From Novosphingobium sp. (GTDB lineage Bacteria; Pseudomonadota; Alphaproteobacteria; Sphingomonadales; Sphingomonadaceae): a stretch of DNA of 64,000 nt. The stretch is from the NCBI GenBank assembly GCA_024236175.1, contig JACKKY010000002.1:186001-250000 (forward strand), read 5' to 3'. Shown here piece after piece: positions 51,778 through 61,813 of the stretch; positions within the stretch are counted from its first letter, which is position 1; each line of letters opens with the position of its first letter. The position numbers and the translations under genes were made by a program. The notes below the pieces were generated by a model. That model did no database searches, had not been told where the DNA came from, and saw only the letters and a list, made by a program, of their open reading frames with translations.

Positions 51778-51815
51778 CGGGTAAGTCGCAGAAGTAGGCC
51801 AAGCCGAATGATCAT
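51765..51815 (-). CDS. leuL: Leucine-rich leader peptide of leuA
   Basis: 16 residues, MIIRLGLLLRLTRPWA, with five Leu codons (CTT, CTA, CTT, CTG, CTT) in eight positions, most of them rarer in a GC-rich genome. It ends 86 bases before leuA. A leader that stalls when charged Leu-tRNA is low is the classic leu attenuation device. The stop region CGCCCAAGGG (51768-51777, plus strand) can pair with CCCTTGAGCG (51726-51735) over 10 bp with one wobble, or fold on itself as CGCCC-TT-GGGCG, giving mutually exclusive structures. Confidence 0.75.
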   Translation of the reverse strand: MIIRLGLLLRLTRPWA

Positions 51816-52111
51816 GTCCTGCCTATGGGGACTGGCGGGCGGGATGTAAAGGGGCAGGAGCCGGGTTTGCCGAACTTCTCGATATTGGCGCTTGTGGGCT
51901 GCGGGGCTCCAGCTGTTGGATAATATATCCGGCAAAACCAATAGCTTGTTAATAGTGCTGCGGGAGGGCCGAAGTTCTTCCAATGCGATGGGCGCGCGCC
52001 GGTAATCCACGTTTCCGATCATATTGACCGAAAAAATCGATTCTACTTCTCAAGCGACCGAAGTAACTTTCCCGGGCAAAGTTCAGTTCGTCACGTAGAG
52101 GAGAGGGTCCA
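51816..52111. other. Divergent leuA/katG regulatory region without a gene
   Basis: About 300 bases between the leuL start and katG. It holds an AT-rich stretch with a dyad GGATA-ATA-TATCC (51918-51930), probably part of one or both promoters, and a GGAGAGGG ribosome-binding site just before katG. No open frame with coding features was seen. Confidence 0.5.
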
Positions 52112-54328
<2,217 letters not shown>

Positions 54329-54351
54329 CCGCCCTGCTGACGATCACGATG

Positions 54352-54387
54352 AAATACGGCGGCGTGGGCCTGCGCCGCCGTATTTTT
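54352..54387 (+). terminator. Rho-independent terminator of katG
   Basis: A 13-bp perfect stem, AAATACGGCGGCG (54352-54364) with CGCCGCCGTATTT (54373-54385), has an 8-base loop and ends in TTTTT. It separates katG from the cytochrome c gene. Confidence 0.9.
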
Positions 54388-54424
54388 CTGGTAGGAAGCA
54401 AGACTGGCGTCGGGAGACCATGAC

Positions 54425-54829
54425 ATGAGAAAATCGGGAATGGCCGGATTCGCGATCGCAGTGGCGGGGATCGTGCTGGCCCTGTCCGGCTTCGGTCCCG
54501 ACGCGGCGTCCGCAGCACAGCCGGGTTCGGCGAAGAATGAAAGACCCGACGCATTCAAGCTCTGCATGGGGTGTCACTCGACCGAGCCGGGCAAGCACAT
54601 CTTCGGTCCCAGCCTGGCCGGAATCGCGGGCCGCAAGGCGGGAAGTCTGCCGGGCTTTTCCTACAGCAGTGCGTTGAAGAACTCCGGCCTGACCTGGAAC
54701 GAGGCCAACCTGGAAAGATGGCTCACGTCTCCGCAAAAGACCGTACCGGGGACACGCATGCCTTTCACGGGTATATCCGACCCGGCGAAGCGGCAAGAGG
54801 TGGTCAGATACTTGTTGACGCTCCAATAA
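54425..54829 (+). CDS. Periplasmic class I cytochrome c
   Basis: 134 residues with a signal peptide (cleavage near ASA, residue 30). The heme-binding CMGCH is at residues 47-51, and Met112 in GTRMPF is the sixth ligand; HIFGPSLAGIAGRKAG and YLLTLQ are typical of small class I cytochromes c (cytochrome c550/c2-like). It transfers electrons in the periplasm. It follows the exported KatG, but a strong terminator stands between, so shared use is plausible and shared transcription is not. Confidence 0.93.
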   Translation: MRKSGMAGFAIAVAGIVLALSGFGPDAASAAQPGSAKNERPDAFKLCMGCHSTEPGKHIFGPSLAGIAGRKAGSLPGFSYSSALKNSGLTWNEANLERWLTSPQKTVPGTRMPFTGISDPAKRQEVVRYLLTLQ

Positions 54830-54847
54830 TGTGGGTCCGTCCACATT
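54828..54847 (+). terminator. Short hairpin after the cytochrome c gene
   Basis: AATGTGG (54828-54834) pairs with CCACATT (54841-54847) over a 6-base loop and overlaps the stop codon; only a short T stretch follows. A weak terminator at best. Confidence 0.35.
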
Positions 54848-54981
54848 TGACGAAACTATGACACCACCAGTGCCGGTATAATTGGACAGACCAGATTCTA
54901 ACGATTGACTTTTGAAATTACGAAACCGAATGATTGCGTTATTGCAATTTCGCGATAACGGAATCCAGCGGATGATAATCC

Positions 54982-55245
54982 ATGATCAATGAGATCGTAG
55001 ACCTCGGCGATGCCGGCGGCGAGGGGCATGAGATCAAACTGACCTTGTTCGATGATGGCTCATTGATCATCCAGTCTTTCAATCCGGACTCAGCGAATAG
55101 CCACCAGGTCGTACTGATGCCGCAACAATGGCAAGCGACAATGAAGATCCTGATCGACGCATGCGGCAAACAGATCTGCCCTTACTTCAAGCCGCCTTCC
55201 ACCTGTGACGCCCAGGAAGAAAAAGCACTGCCGCTGGGCGGATGA
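54982..55245 (+). CDS. Small hypothetical protein
   Basis: 87 residues from MINEIVDLGDAGGEG. Soluble, with a beta-rich pattern (IKLTLFDDGSLIIQSF) and two cysteines near residue 61 and 66 (ACGKQIC) plus one near 74. It lies in a markedly AT-richer stretch than its neighbours (54830-55250), which suggests a young or acquired gene. I do not recognise the family. Confidence 0.5.
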   Translation: MINEIVDLGDAGGEGHEIKLTLFDDGSLIIQSFNPDSANSHQVVLMPQQWQATMKILIDACGKQICPYFKPPSTCDAQEEKALPLGG

Positions 55246-55320
55246 ACCCGCCGTCGCCGCCGGGTAACTCTGGCTTGTGCGGACATCGCCGGATGGCGAT
55301 TTCTCAGATGGAAAGGCCTG

Positions 55321-56016
55321 TCAGGCCCGTGCCCGTTCGGACATCAACCGGTCGAGGGACACGGCCTCATAACATTCGCAGCATTGCGACTGGAGAAGCG
55401 CTGCATCCAGCACGCGAAGCTGCCCCCGGCTATAGTCGATGGCGCCGATCGAGAGGAGGCGGCTGCACGCATCGCTGACCGTGGCCGGCCTGAGACCGAG
55501 AATCTCGGCCAATGTAATCTGGGTGATATCGAAGCTCTTGTCGCCAACCCGGTCATGCGCATGACGAAGCCAGGTGGAGATCCGCTGCTGGGCCGTATGA
55601 ACGGACGCACAGACCACGCCACGGGTAGCGCGGCTGATGAGACGCGCAAGCCCCCCTTTGACGCCCGCTTCGAGGCCGGGGAACCTCTGCATCGCCTCGA
55701 CGAAGTCTTCCAGCGGCAGCCAGGCGGCGCGCCCCGAGATCACCGTAACCGCCCGCCACGGAAAATGGGTTTCACCGAGCAGGTACTGCCCACCGACAAC
55801 GCCGTCGTGGCCGAAGGACACGGCTTCGACAAAACGATTGTCCGCAACCTGAATGCGTACCGAAACCAGCCCGTCTTCCGGGAAAATCAGGCTTTGCAGG
55901 GGATTGCCCACGTCAAGCAGGACTTCTCCGGCGGTGATCGGCTTGATGAGAAGGCGTTCGTCCAAATAATCCCTGCATGCTGGCGTCAACGCGTCCAACA
56001 ACATATTGCCTTGCAT
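55321..56016 (-). CDS. Crp/Fnr-family transcriptional regulator
   Basis: 231 residues. The N-terminal cyclic-nucleotide-like beta barrel (about 20-120) lacks the four-cysteine cluster of Fnr at its start, so it is not an oxygen-sensing Fnr. A C-terminal winged helix reads TLAEILGLRPATVSDACSRLL. It is leftward and alone, upstream of nothing obvious, and likely controls genes elsewhere. Effector unknown. Confidence 0.88.
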   Translation of the reverse strand: MQGNMLLDALTPACRDYLDERLLIKPITAGEVLLDVGNPLQSLIFPEDGLVSVRIQVADNRFVEAVSFGHDGVVGGQYLLGETHFPWRAVTVISGRAAWLPLEDFVEAMQRFPGLEAGVKGGLARLISRATRGVVCASVHTAQQRISTWLRHAHDRVGDKSFDITQITLAEILGLRPATVSDACSRLLSIGAIDYSRGQLRVLDAALLQSQCCECYEAVSLDRLMSERARA

Positions 56017-56181
56017 AAGCGCCCCGAATGTCCCGTTCCGTGTCCCCGCTAATGGTATTCTATATGATCGTAAATCGCGTTCTCGACATTTTCTTGTGGT
56101 TGGGTTTCGCTTGCCCCGAAAATCGGGCTGTTCACCGGGATTGCGGTTTGAAAAAGTTCAATTGCCGAAGGGGCGCGCAGC

Positions 56182-56643
56182 TTGCCCGCGGATAATCCAC
56201 CCGCACTGCTTGGGCGAATCCTCTCGCTGTTGCCCGAGGCGGTCAAAATTTCTGACGGGGCCGTCGGCCCGGCACCTGACTGGAAGGGCGCCTATGCGCT
56301 GGCGATGAATTTGAACGAACCGCTGGTCCTATCGCATCGGCAGGCCGATCATCTGCTTGCTCCGGGCTGGTATGCCTATGCGGGCAGCGCCTACGGTCCG
56401 GGCGGGGTGGGAGCGCGCCTGCGCAGGCATTTCAGGCGTGAGAAGAAACTGCACTGGCACGTGGACCGAATCACGACGGTGGCCTCCCGGATCCACGCCG
56501 TCGCCCTCGAGGGCGGTTCGGAATGCGACATCGTCCGGCGCCTGATCGACTCGCAAAGCTTCGATACGCCCCTCGAAGGTTTCGGAAACAGCGACTGCCG
56601 GTCTTGCCGATCGCATCTGTTGCGGTGGCGGCCGCAGGCATGA
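56182..56643 (+). CDS. DUF123 / GIY-YIG-related nuclease-like protein
   Basis: 153 residues from a TTG start with AAGGGG seven bases upstream. It has the DUF123 pattern GAYALAMNL and LAPGWYAYAGSAYGPGGVGARLRRHF, with the GIY-YIG-like core, then HWHVDRIT and a C-terminal FGNSDCRSCRSHL, probably a zinc-like tail. DUF123 proteins are thought to be related to GIY-YIG endonucleases; the activity of this one is unproven. It lies 32 bases ahead of the epoxide hydrolase. Confidence 0.8.
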   Translation: MPADNPPALLGRILSLLPEAVKISDGAVGPAPDWKGAYALAMNLNEPLVLSHRQADHLLAPGWYAYAGSAYGPGGVGARLRRHFRREKKLHWHVDRITTVASRIHAVALEGGSECDIVRRLIDSQSFDTPLEGFGNSDCRSCRSHLLRWRPQA

Positions 56644-56675
56644 CCGGTCGGTGCGATTTGCTCTAACGTGGCGGC

Positions 56676-57812
56676 ATGACCGAGATTCGCCCGTTCACCC
56701 TCGCAATCGAGCAGGACCAGCTCGACGATCTCAACCGCCGGCTCGACACCGTGCGCTGGCCGGACAGGGAAACCGTCGACGACTGGTCGCAGGGCACGCC
56801 TCTGGCCGTGCTGCAGGACCTCGTCGCCTATTGGCGGGAGGGTTACGACTGGCGGAAATGCGAGTCGCGTCTCAATTCGCTCGGCCAGTTCGTGACAGAG
56901 CTGGACGGGCTCGCCATCCATTTCCTGCATGTCCGTTCGCCGCACGAGAATGCGCTGCCGCTGCTCATCACCCACGGCTGGCCGGGCTCGATCATCGAAT
57001 TCATGCGGGTTATCGCTCCGCTGACCGATCCGGTCGCCCACGGCGGCAAGGCCCAGGACGCCTTCCATGTGATCGCGCCTTCGCTTCCCGGCTACGCATT
57101 TTCGGGCAAACCCACGCAACCGGGCTGGGGGGCGGAACGCATCGCCCGGGCCTGGGCCGAGCTGATGACACGGCTGGGATACGGGCACTGGGTGGCGCAG
57201 GGCGGCGACTGGGGATCGCTCATCACCTATGCGATCGGCATGCAGGCCCCGGCAGGCTGTGCGGGCATCCATCTCAACATGCCGATCGGCGGGCCGACCG
57301 AGGAAGCGCGCAGGAACCCGACGCCGCAGGAAATGCACGCGCTCGAGCGGATGCAATACTACCAGGACTGGGATTCGGGATACTCGAAGCAGCAGCAGAC
57401 CCGTCCGCAGTCACTGGGCTACGGGCTCGTCGATTCGCCGGTCGGGCTGGCGGGCTGGATCTACGAGAAGCTGCACGGCTGGAGCGACAACGACGGCGAT
57501 GCCTGCGCCGTGCTCGGCCGCGACGCGGTGCTCGACAACATAATGCTCTACTGGCTGCCGGCCACCGGCGCTTCGGCGGCTCGGCTCTACTGGGAGAGTT
57601 TCGCCCGGATCAGGCCGAGCGAAATCCTGCTGCCGTCCGGGATCAGCGTGTTCCCCAAGGAAATCACGCCGTCGCCGCGGGCGTGGGTCGAGCGGCGGAT
57701 GAAGAACATCGTCCACTGGAACGAACTGGACAAGGGCGGCCATTTCGCCGCCTGGGAGCAGCCGGAGCTCTTCGTGAACGAGTTGCGGACCTGCTTCGCG
57801 CGGATGCGCTAG
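56676..57812 (+). CDS. Epoxide hydrolase, alpha/beta-hydrolase fold (EHN type), copy 2
   Basis: 378 residues. EHN domain start (MTEIRPFTLAIEQDQLDDLNRRLD), oxyanion HGWP at 100-103, nucleophile Asp178 in GGDWG, and the C-terminal GGHFAAWE with the base His. It is the same family as the gene at 10326, but this one has a normal ATG start and a clearly different middle region. It hydrolyses epoxides to diols. The stop is shared with the convergent I78 gene (CTAG). Confidence 0.93.
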   Translation: MTEIRPFTLAIEQDQLDDLNRRLDTVRWPDRETVDDWSQGTPLAVLQDLVAYWREGYDWRKCESRLNSLGQFVTELDGLAIHFLHVRSPHENALPLLITHGWPGSIIEFMRVIAPLTDPVAHGGKAQDAFHVIAPSLPGYAFSGKPTQPGWGAERIARAWAELMTRLGYGHWVAQGGDWGSLITYAIGMQAPAGCAGIHLNMPIGGPTEEARRNPTPQEMHALERMQYYQDWDSGYSKQQQTRPQSLGYGLVDSPVGLAGWIYEKLHGWSDNDGDACAVLGRDAVLDNIMLYWLPATGASAARLYWESFARIRPSEILLPSGISVFPKEITPSPRAWVERRMKNIVHWNELDKGGHFAAWEQPELFVNELRTCFARMR

Positions 57813-58198
57813 CCGCAGCGAAGGTCGCGGATCACCCCGGTCACGTCGATCATGACGTTGAGACGATCGGGCCGGTAGTCGTCGGTCGTCGCTTCGCCGG
57901 GCCGGACGAAACGCACGCCGCCGGGAGCCTTCGCCGCCGCGGTCAGCTGCTCGCGGATTTCCGGGCTGTCGGGCTGGCCGACGAAGGATGCCGCTTCAGG
58001 CGCGCCGCAGCTCGAAGCCTGGGGATCGGTGTAGGTCCCGGGCTCGACCGGCGCGGCCTGCGGCGCCGCGGCGCCCGGGGTGGCAAGCTTGTCGACCGAC
58101 GCGCCGAGTTCCCCCGAGCCGTCGTCCGAGCGGTTGCATGCCGAAAGTGCGAGAAGCGGGACGAGCCCCGCGAGAACCAAAGACCGAGCAGATCGCAT
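57809..58198 (-). CDS. I78-family peptidase inhibitor lipoprotein
   Basis: 129 residues. A lipoprotein signal peptide ends in the lipobox LSAC, with Cys21 as the likely lipidated residue. The C-terminal domain matches the I78 protease inhibitor family: CGAPEAASFVGQ, VRFVRPGEATTDDYRPDRLN and the terminal RDLRCG. Such proteins inhibit serine proteases in the periplasm or at the outer membrane. It lies 60 bases after ilvC on the same strand. Confidence 0.88.
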   Translation of the reverse strand: MRSARSLVLAGLVPLLALSACNRSDDGSGELGASVDKLATPGAAAPQAAPVEPGTYTDPQASSCGAPEAASFVGQPDSPEIREQLTAAAKAPGGVRFVRPGEATTDDYRPDRLNVMIDVTGVIRDLRCG

Positions 58199-58258
58199 CG
58201 CCCGAACTCCTGCCTGTCCCCGCGCAGGATCGCCGGGGAACAGGCAGGCGGATTACCG

Positions 58259-59278
58259 TCAGTTCTTTTCCTTGTCGACCAGCTTGTTGGCGCCGATCCA
58301 GGGCATCATCGCGCGCAGCTTGGCGCCGGTTTCCTCGATCGGGTGGGCCGCGGCCGCCTTGCGCGAAGCCTTGAGCTCGGGCTGGCCGGCGCGGTTGTCG
58401 AGCACGAAGTTCTTCACGAACCGGCCCGACTGGATGTCGGCGAGGATGCGCTTCATCTCGGCCTTGGTGTCCGGCGTGATGACGCGCGGGCCCGAGGTGA
58501 TGTCGCCGTATTCGGCGGTGTTAGAGATCGAGTAGCGCATGTTGGCGATGCCGCCCTCATACATCAGGTCGACGATCAGCTTCACTTCGTGGAGGCATTC
58601 GAAATAGGCCATCTCCGGCGCGTAGCCGGCTTCGGTGAGCGTCTCGAACCCGGCCTGGATCAGATGGGTGAGGCCGCCGCACAGCACGGCCTGCTCGCCG
58701 AACAGGTCGGTCTCGCATTCCTCGCGGAAATTGGTCTCGATGATGCCGGAGCGGCCGCCGCCGACGCCCGAGGCATAGGCAAGCGCGATGTCGTGGGCAT
58801 TGCCGGTCGCGTCCTGGGCCACGGCGACGAGGCAGGGCACGCCGCCGCCGCGCTGGTATTCGGAGCGCACGGTGTGGCCGGGGCCCTTGGGCGCGATCAT
58901 GATCACGTCGATGCCCGGGTTCGGCTCGATCAGGCCGAAGTGGATGTTGAGGCCGTGGGCGAAGGCGAGGGCCGCGCCGTCACGGATGTTGGGCTGGATG
59001 TCCTCGGCCCAGATCGCCGCCTGGTGCTCGTCGGGCGCGACGATCATCAGGATGTCGGCCCAGGCCGCCGCTTCGGCGTTGGAGAGCACCTTGAAGCCGG
59101 CGCCTTCGGCCTTCTTGGCCGTGGCCGATCCCTCGCGCAGGGCGATGGCGACTTCCTTCACGCCCGAATCGCGCAGGTTCTGCGCATGGGCATGGCCCTG
59201 GCTGCCGTAGCCGAGGATGGCGATCTTCTTGCCGGTGATGAGATTGATATCGCAATCTGCGTCGTAATAGACTTTCAT
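58259..59278 (-). CDS. ilvC: Ketol-acid reductoisomerase
   Basis: 339 residues, the class I length. NADPH-binding LGYGSQGHAHAQNLRDSG at the N-terminus, and the acidic metal-binding motifs of the C-terminal knot (SGVGGGRSGIIETNF, DLFGEQAVLCGG). It converts acetolactate to dihydroxyisovalerate with NADPH and Mg2+. It is in order after ilvB and ilvN on the same strand, separated from ilvN by a repeat element. Confidence 0.97.
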   Translation of the reverse strand: MKVYYDADCDINLITGKKIAILGYGSQGHAHAQNLRDSGVKEVAIALREGSATAKKAEGAGFKVLSNAEAAAWADILMIVAPDEHQAAIWAEDIQPNIRDGAALAFAHGLNIHFGLIEPNPGIDVIMIAPKGPGHTVRSEYQRGGGVPCLVAVAQDATGNAHDIALAYASGVGGGRSGIIETNFREECETDLFGEQAVLCGGLTHLIQAGFETLTEAGYAPEMAYFECLHEVKLIVDLMYEGGIANMRYSISNTAEYGDITSGPRVITPDTKAEMKRILADIQSGRFVKNFVLDNRAGQPELKASRKAAAAHPIEETGAKLRAMMPWIGANKLVDKEKN

Positions 59279-59290
59279 CGTTCTTCCCTT

Positions 59291-59374
59291 CGTCGCCCCT
59301 GTGAAGGCAGGGGCCCAGATAAGTTGCCGTCCGGACGCATCGTCAGATGGCCCCCCGCCTGCGCGGCGATGACG
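59291..59374. repeat. Palindromic repeat element between ilvN and ilvC (copy 2)
   Basis: Arm CGTCGCCCCTGTGAAGG... (59291-59317) and arm GGCCCCCCGCCTGCGCGG... (59350-59374) form an imperfect hairpin around about 30 bases. Its arms and centre resemble the element inside dnaE2 and the one at 63716-63806. Confidence 0.75.
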
Positions 59375-59390
59375 GCGGCTTGAAAAATTC

Positions 59391-59909
59391 TCAGACCCCT
59401 TCGGCTCCCCGCATCATGCCGACAATGCCGGTCCGGCCGACCTCGACGAGGCCGAGCTCGCGCATCAGGCCGACGAAGCTGTCGATCTTGTCGGGCACGC
59501 CGGTGATCTCGAAAATGAAGCTGGAGGTCGTGCTGTCGACCACCTTGGCGCGGAAGACGTCGGCAAGGCGCAGCGCTTCCACCCGCTTCTCCCCGGTTCC
59601 GGCAACCTTGATCAGCGCCAGTTCGCGTTCGACATGCGGCCCCATCTCGGTGAGGTCGGTCACCTTGTGCACGGGCACGAGCCGTTCGAGCTGGGCGTGG
59701 ATCTGGTCGATCACCGATTCCGGCCCGTGCGTGACGATGGTGATGCGGCTCACCGCGTGGTTCTCGCTGATGTCGGCAACCGTCAGGCTGTCGATATTGT
59801 AGCCGCGCGCGGTGAAAAGCCCGGCGATCTTGGCGAGAATCCCGGCCTCGTTGTCGACGGTTATGGTCAGGACGTGGCGTTCCGCCGCCTGCTGCTTGAT
59901 CTTCATCAT
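59391..59909 (-). CDS. ilvN: Acetolactate synthase small (regulatory) subunit
   Basis: 172 residues with the ACT-domain start HVLTITVDNEAGILAKIAGLFTARG and the C-terminal regulatory half. It binds valine and keeps the large subunit (ilvB, 13 bases upstream) active and feedback-inhibited. Reads leftward in the ilvBN-C order; ilvC follows after the repeat element. Confidence 0.95.
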   Translation of the reverse strand: MMKIKQQAAERHVLTITVDNEAGILAKIAGLFTARGYNIDSLTVADISENHAVSRITIVTHGPESVIDQIHAQLERLVPVHKVTDLTEMGPHVERELALIKVAGTGEKRVEALRLADVFRAKVVDSTTSSFIFEITGVPDKIDSFVGLMRELGLVEVGRTGIVGMMRGAEGV

Positions 59910-59921
59910 GTCAGGCTTTCC

Positions 59922-61664
59922 TCAGACCAGCGCCTTGGCTTCGTCGTCGAGCGTGCCGGCGACGGCGTCCCCATAGAGGATCATTTCGGTATGTGCAGCC
60001 CCCGAGGGAATCATCGGGAAGCAGTTCGCCTCGTTGTGGACCTGGCAATCGACAAGGACCGGGCCGTCATGGTCGATCATTGCCTGGATGCCTTCGTCCA
60101 GCTCCGCCTGGCTGGAAATGCGGATGCCTTTCCAGCCATAGGCCTCGGCCAGCTTCACGAAATCGGGCAGGCTGTCGGAATATGAGTGCGAATAGCGGCT
60201 CTCATAGGTCAGTTCCTGCCACTGGCGGACCATGCCCATCCACTCGTTGTTGAGGATGAAGACCTTGACCGGCAGGCTGTATTGCGTGGCCGTGCCGAGT
60301 TCCTGGATGTTCATCTGGATCGAGGCGTCGCCGGCGATGTCGATGACGAGGTCGTCCGGATTGCCGAGCTGCGCACCGATCGCGGCAGGCAGGCCATAGC
60401 CCATCGTACCGAGCCCGCCCGAGGTCAGCCAGCGGTTCGGCTGGAAGAAATGGTAGTGCTGCGCCGCCCACATCTGGTGCTGGCCGACTTCGGTCGCGAT
60501 GATCGGATTGCGGTCCCTGGTGAGCGCATAGAGCCGCTCGACCGCAAGCTGCGGCATGATCGTGTCCCTGGGCCGCGGAAAGGCGAGGCTGTCGCGCGCG
60601 CGCCACCCGTCGATCCGCGCTTTCCACTCGGAAAGGTCGTTGGGCTTGCGATCGCCCCAGGCCTCGATCAGCTGATCGAGCACCGCGCCGCAATCTCCGA
60701 TGATCGGCAGGTCCACCTGGACCGTCTTGTTGATCGAAGACCTGTCGATATCGATGTGGATCTTGGTCGAATCCGGCGAGAAGGCGTCGAGCCTGCCGGT
60801 CACCCGGTCGTCGAAACGCGCGCCGATGCAGACGACGAGGTCCGCACGGTTCATCGCCATGTTCGATTCATAGGTGCCGTGCATGCCCAGCATGCCAAGC
60901 CAGTCCGGATGATCGGCCGGGAAGGCGCCCAGACCCATCAGCGTGGAGGTGAGCGGTGCGCCGGTAAGCTCCTGCAACTTGCGCAGCGATTCCGAAGCGC
61001 GGGGACCGGCGTTGATGACGCCGCCGCCCGTGTAGAACACCGGCGACCGTGAATTGGCCAGCAGCTCGACCGCCTTCGCGATCTCGTCCTCGCCGCCCCG
61101 ATAGAGCGGGTCGTAGCGATTGCGGCGCTGCGGCGCGCCCTCGTGCCACGGCGCCGCCGCGACCTGCACGTCCTTGGGGATGTCGATCAGGACAGGGCCG
61201 GGACGGCCGGTCGTCGCGATCTGGAAAGCCTCGTCCACGACCGCGGCAAGCTCGGACGGGTCGCGGACCAGATAGTTGTGCTTGGTGCAGTGCCGGGAAA
61301 TACCGATCGTATCCGCTTCCTGGAACGCATCGGACCCGATCAGGCCCGTCGCGACCTGGCCGGTGATGACGACCATCGGAATCGAATCCATGAAGGCGTC
61401 GGTGATGCCGGTGATCGCGTTCGTCGCACCGGGCCCCGAGGTGACCAGCACGACGCCCGGCTTGCCGGTGGAACGGGCATAGCCTTCGGCGGCATGGGCC
61501 GCGCCGGCCTCCTGCCGCACGAGGATATGGCGAATACGCTCGTCATGGAACAGGGCGTCGTAAATCGGCAGCACCGCACCGCCGGGATAGCCGAACACGA
61601 ATTCGACCCCGAGCCTCGACAGGCTGTCGACCAGAATCTCCGCGCCGCTGCGCTCTTCACTCAC
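59922..61664 (-). CDS. ilvB: Acetolactate synthase large subunit
   Basis: 580 residues from a GTG at 61664, with GAAGAAGAGG upstream; an open frame further upstream shows no homology. ThDP enzyme motifs: the conserved Glu near GYPGGAVLPIYDAL, LVTSGPGATNAITG, and the ThDP-binding GDASIQMNIQELGT. It makes acetolactate from two pyruvates, or acetohydroxybutyrate. A 10-bp hairpin lies between the promoter region and this start (61707-61736). Confidence 0.96.
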   Translation of the reverse strand: MSEERSGAEILVDSLSRLGVEFVFGYPGGAVLPIYDALFHDERIRHILVRQEAGAAHAAEGYARSTGKPGVVLVTSGPGATNAITGITDAFMDSIPMVVITGQVATGLIGSDAFQEADTIGISRHCTKHNYLVRDPSELAAVVDEAFQIATTGRPGPVLIDIPKDVQVAAAPWHEGAPQRRNRYDPLYRGGEDEIAKAVELLANSRSPVFYTGGGVINAGPRASESLRKLQELTGAPLTSTLMGLGAFPADHPDWLGMLGMHGTYESNMAMNRADLVVCIGARFDDRVTGRLDAFSPDSTKIHIDIDRSSINKTVQVDLPIIGDCGAVLDQLIEAWGDRKPNDLSEWKARIDGWRARDSLAFPRPRDTIMPQLAVERLYALTRDRNPIIATEVGQHQMWAAQHYHFFQPNRWLTSGGLGTMGYGLPAAIGAQLGNPDDLVIDIAGDASIQMNIQELGTATQYSLPVKVFILNNEWMGMVRQWQELTYESRYSHSYSDSLPDFVKLAEAYGWKGIRISSQAELDEGIQAMIDHDGPVLVDCQVHNEANCFPMIPSGAAHTEMILYGDAVAGTLDDEAKALV

Positions 61665-61706
61665 TGTCTTGTCCTCTTCTTCGAACTGCGCGCCTCTAAA
61701 CGAACC

Positions 61707-61736
61707 GACCCGGCACAGCAATGGCGGTGCCGGGTC
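61707..61736 (-). promoter_or_regulatory. Strong hairpin in the ilvB 5' region, possible attenuator
   Basis: GACCCGGCAC (61707-61716) and GTGCCGGGTC (61727-61736) are perfectly complementary around a 10-base loop. It lies 43 bases ahead of the GTG start and downstream of a TTGACA motif. No T-run and no convincing Ile/Val/Leu leader were found, so a translational control role is as likely as termination. Confidence 0.5.
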
Positions 61737-61783
61737 ACCTCTCCGAACTCGCACGAACCTGCAGTACAGGCGTTGTGCGGCGC

Positions 61784-61810
61784 AATATGAGACAGGAAAT
61801 GACGTGTCAA
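61784..61810 (-). promoter_or_regulatory. Candidate sigma-70-type promoter of ilvB
   Basis: A perfect TTGACA (plus-strand complement at 61805-61810) is followed after 15-17 bases by CATATT/TATTGC (around 61784-61789). It lies just after the miaA stop. Spacing is approximate. Confidence 0.45.
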
Positions 61811-61813
61811 CCC

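Noticed and set aside
54329..54424. A katG-cytochrome c operon
   Set aside because: A strong Rho-independent terminator lies between the two genes.
56651..59383. A 910-residue open frame on the plus strand
   Set aside because: It overlaps the epoxide hydrolase frame and lies antisense to the I78 and ilvC genes; no family features.
61665..61754. A leader peptide ahead of ilvB
   Set aside because: The open frame there is continuous with ilvB and has no run of Ile, Val or Leu codons.
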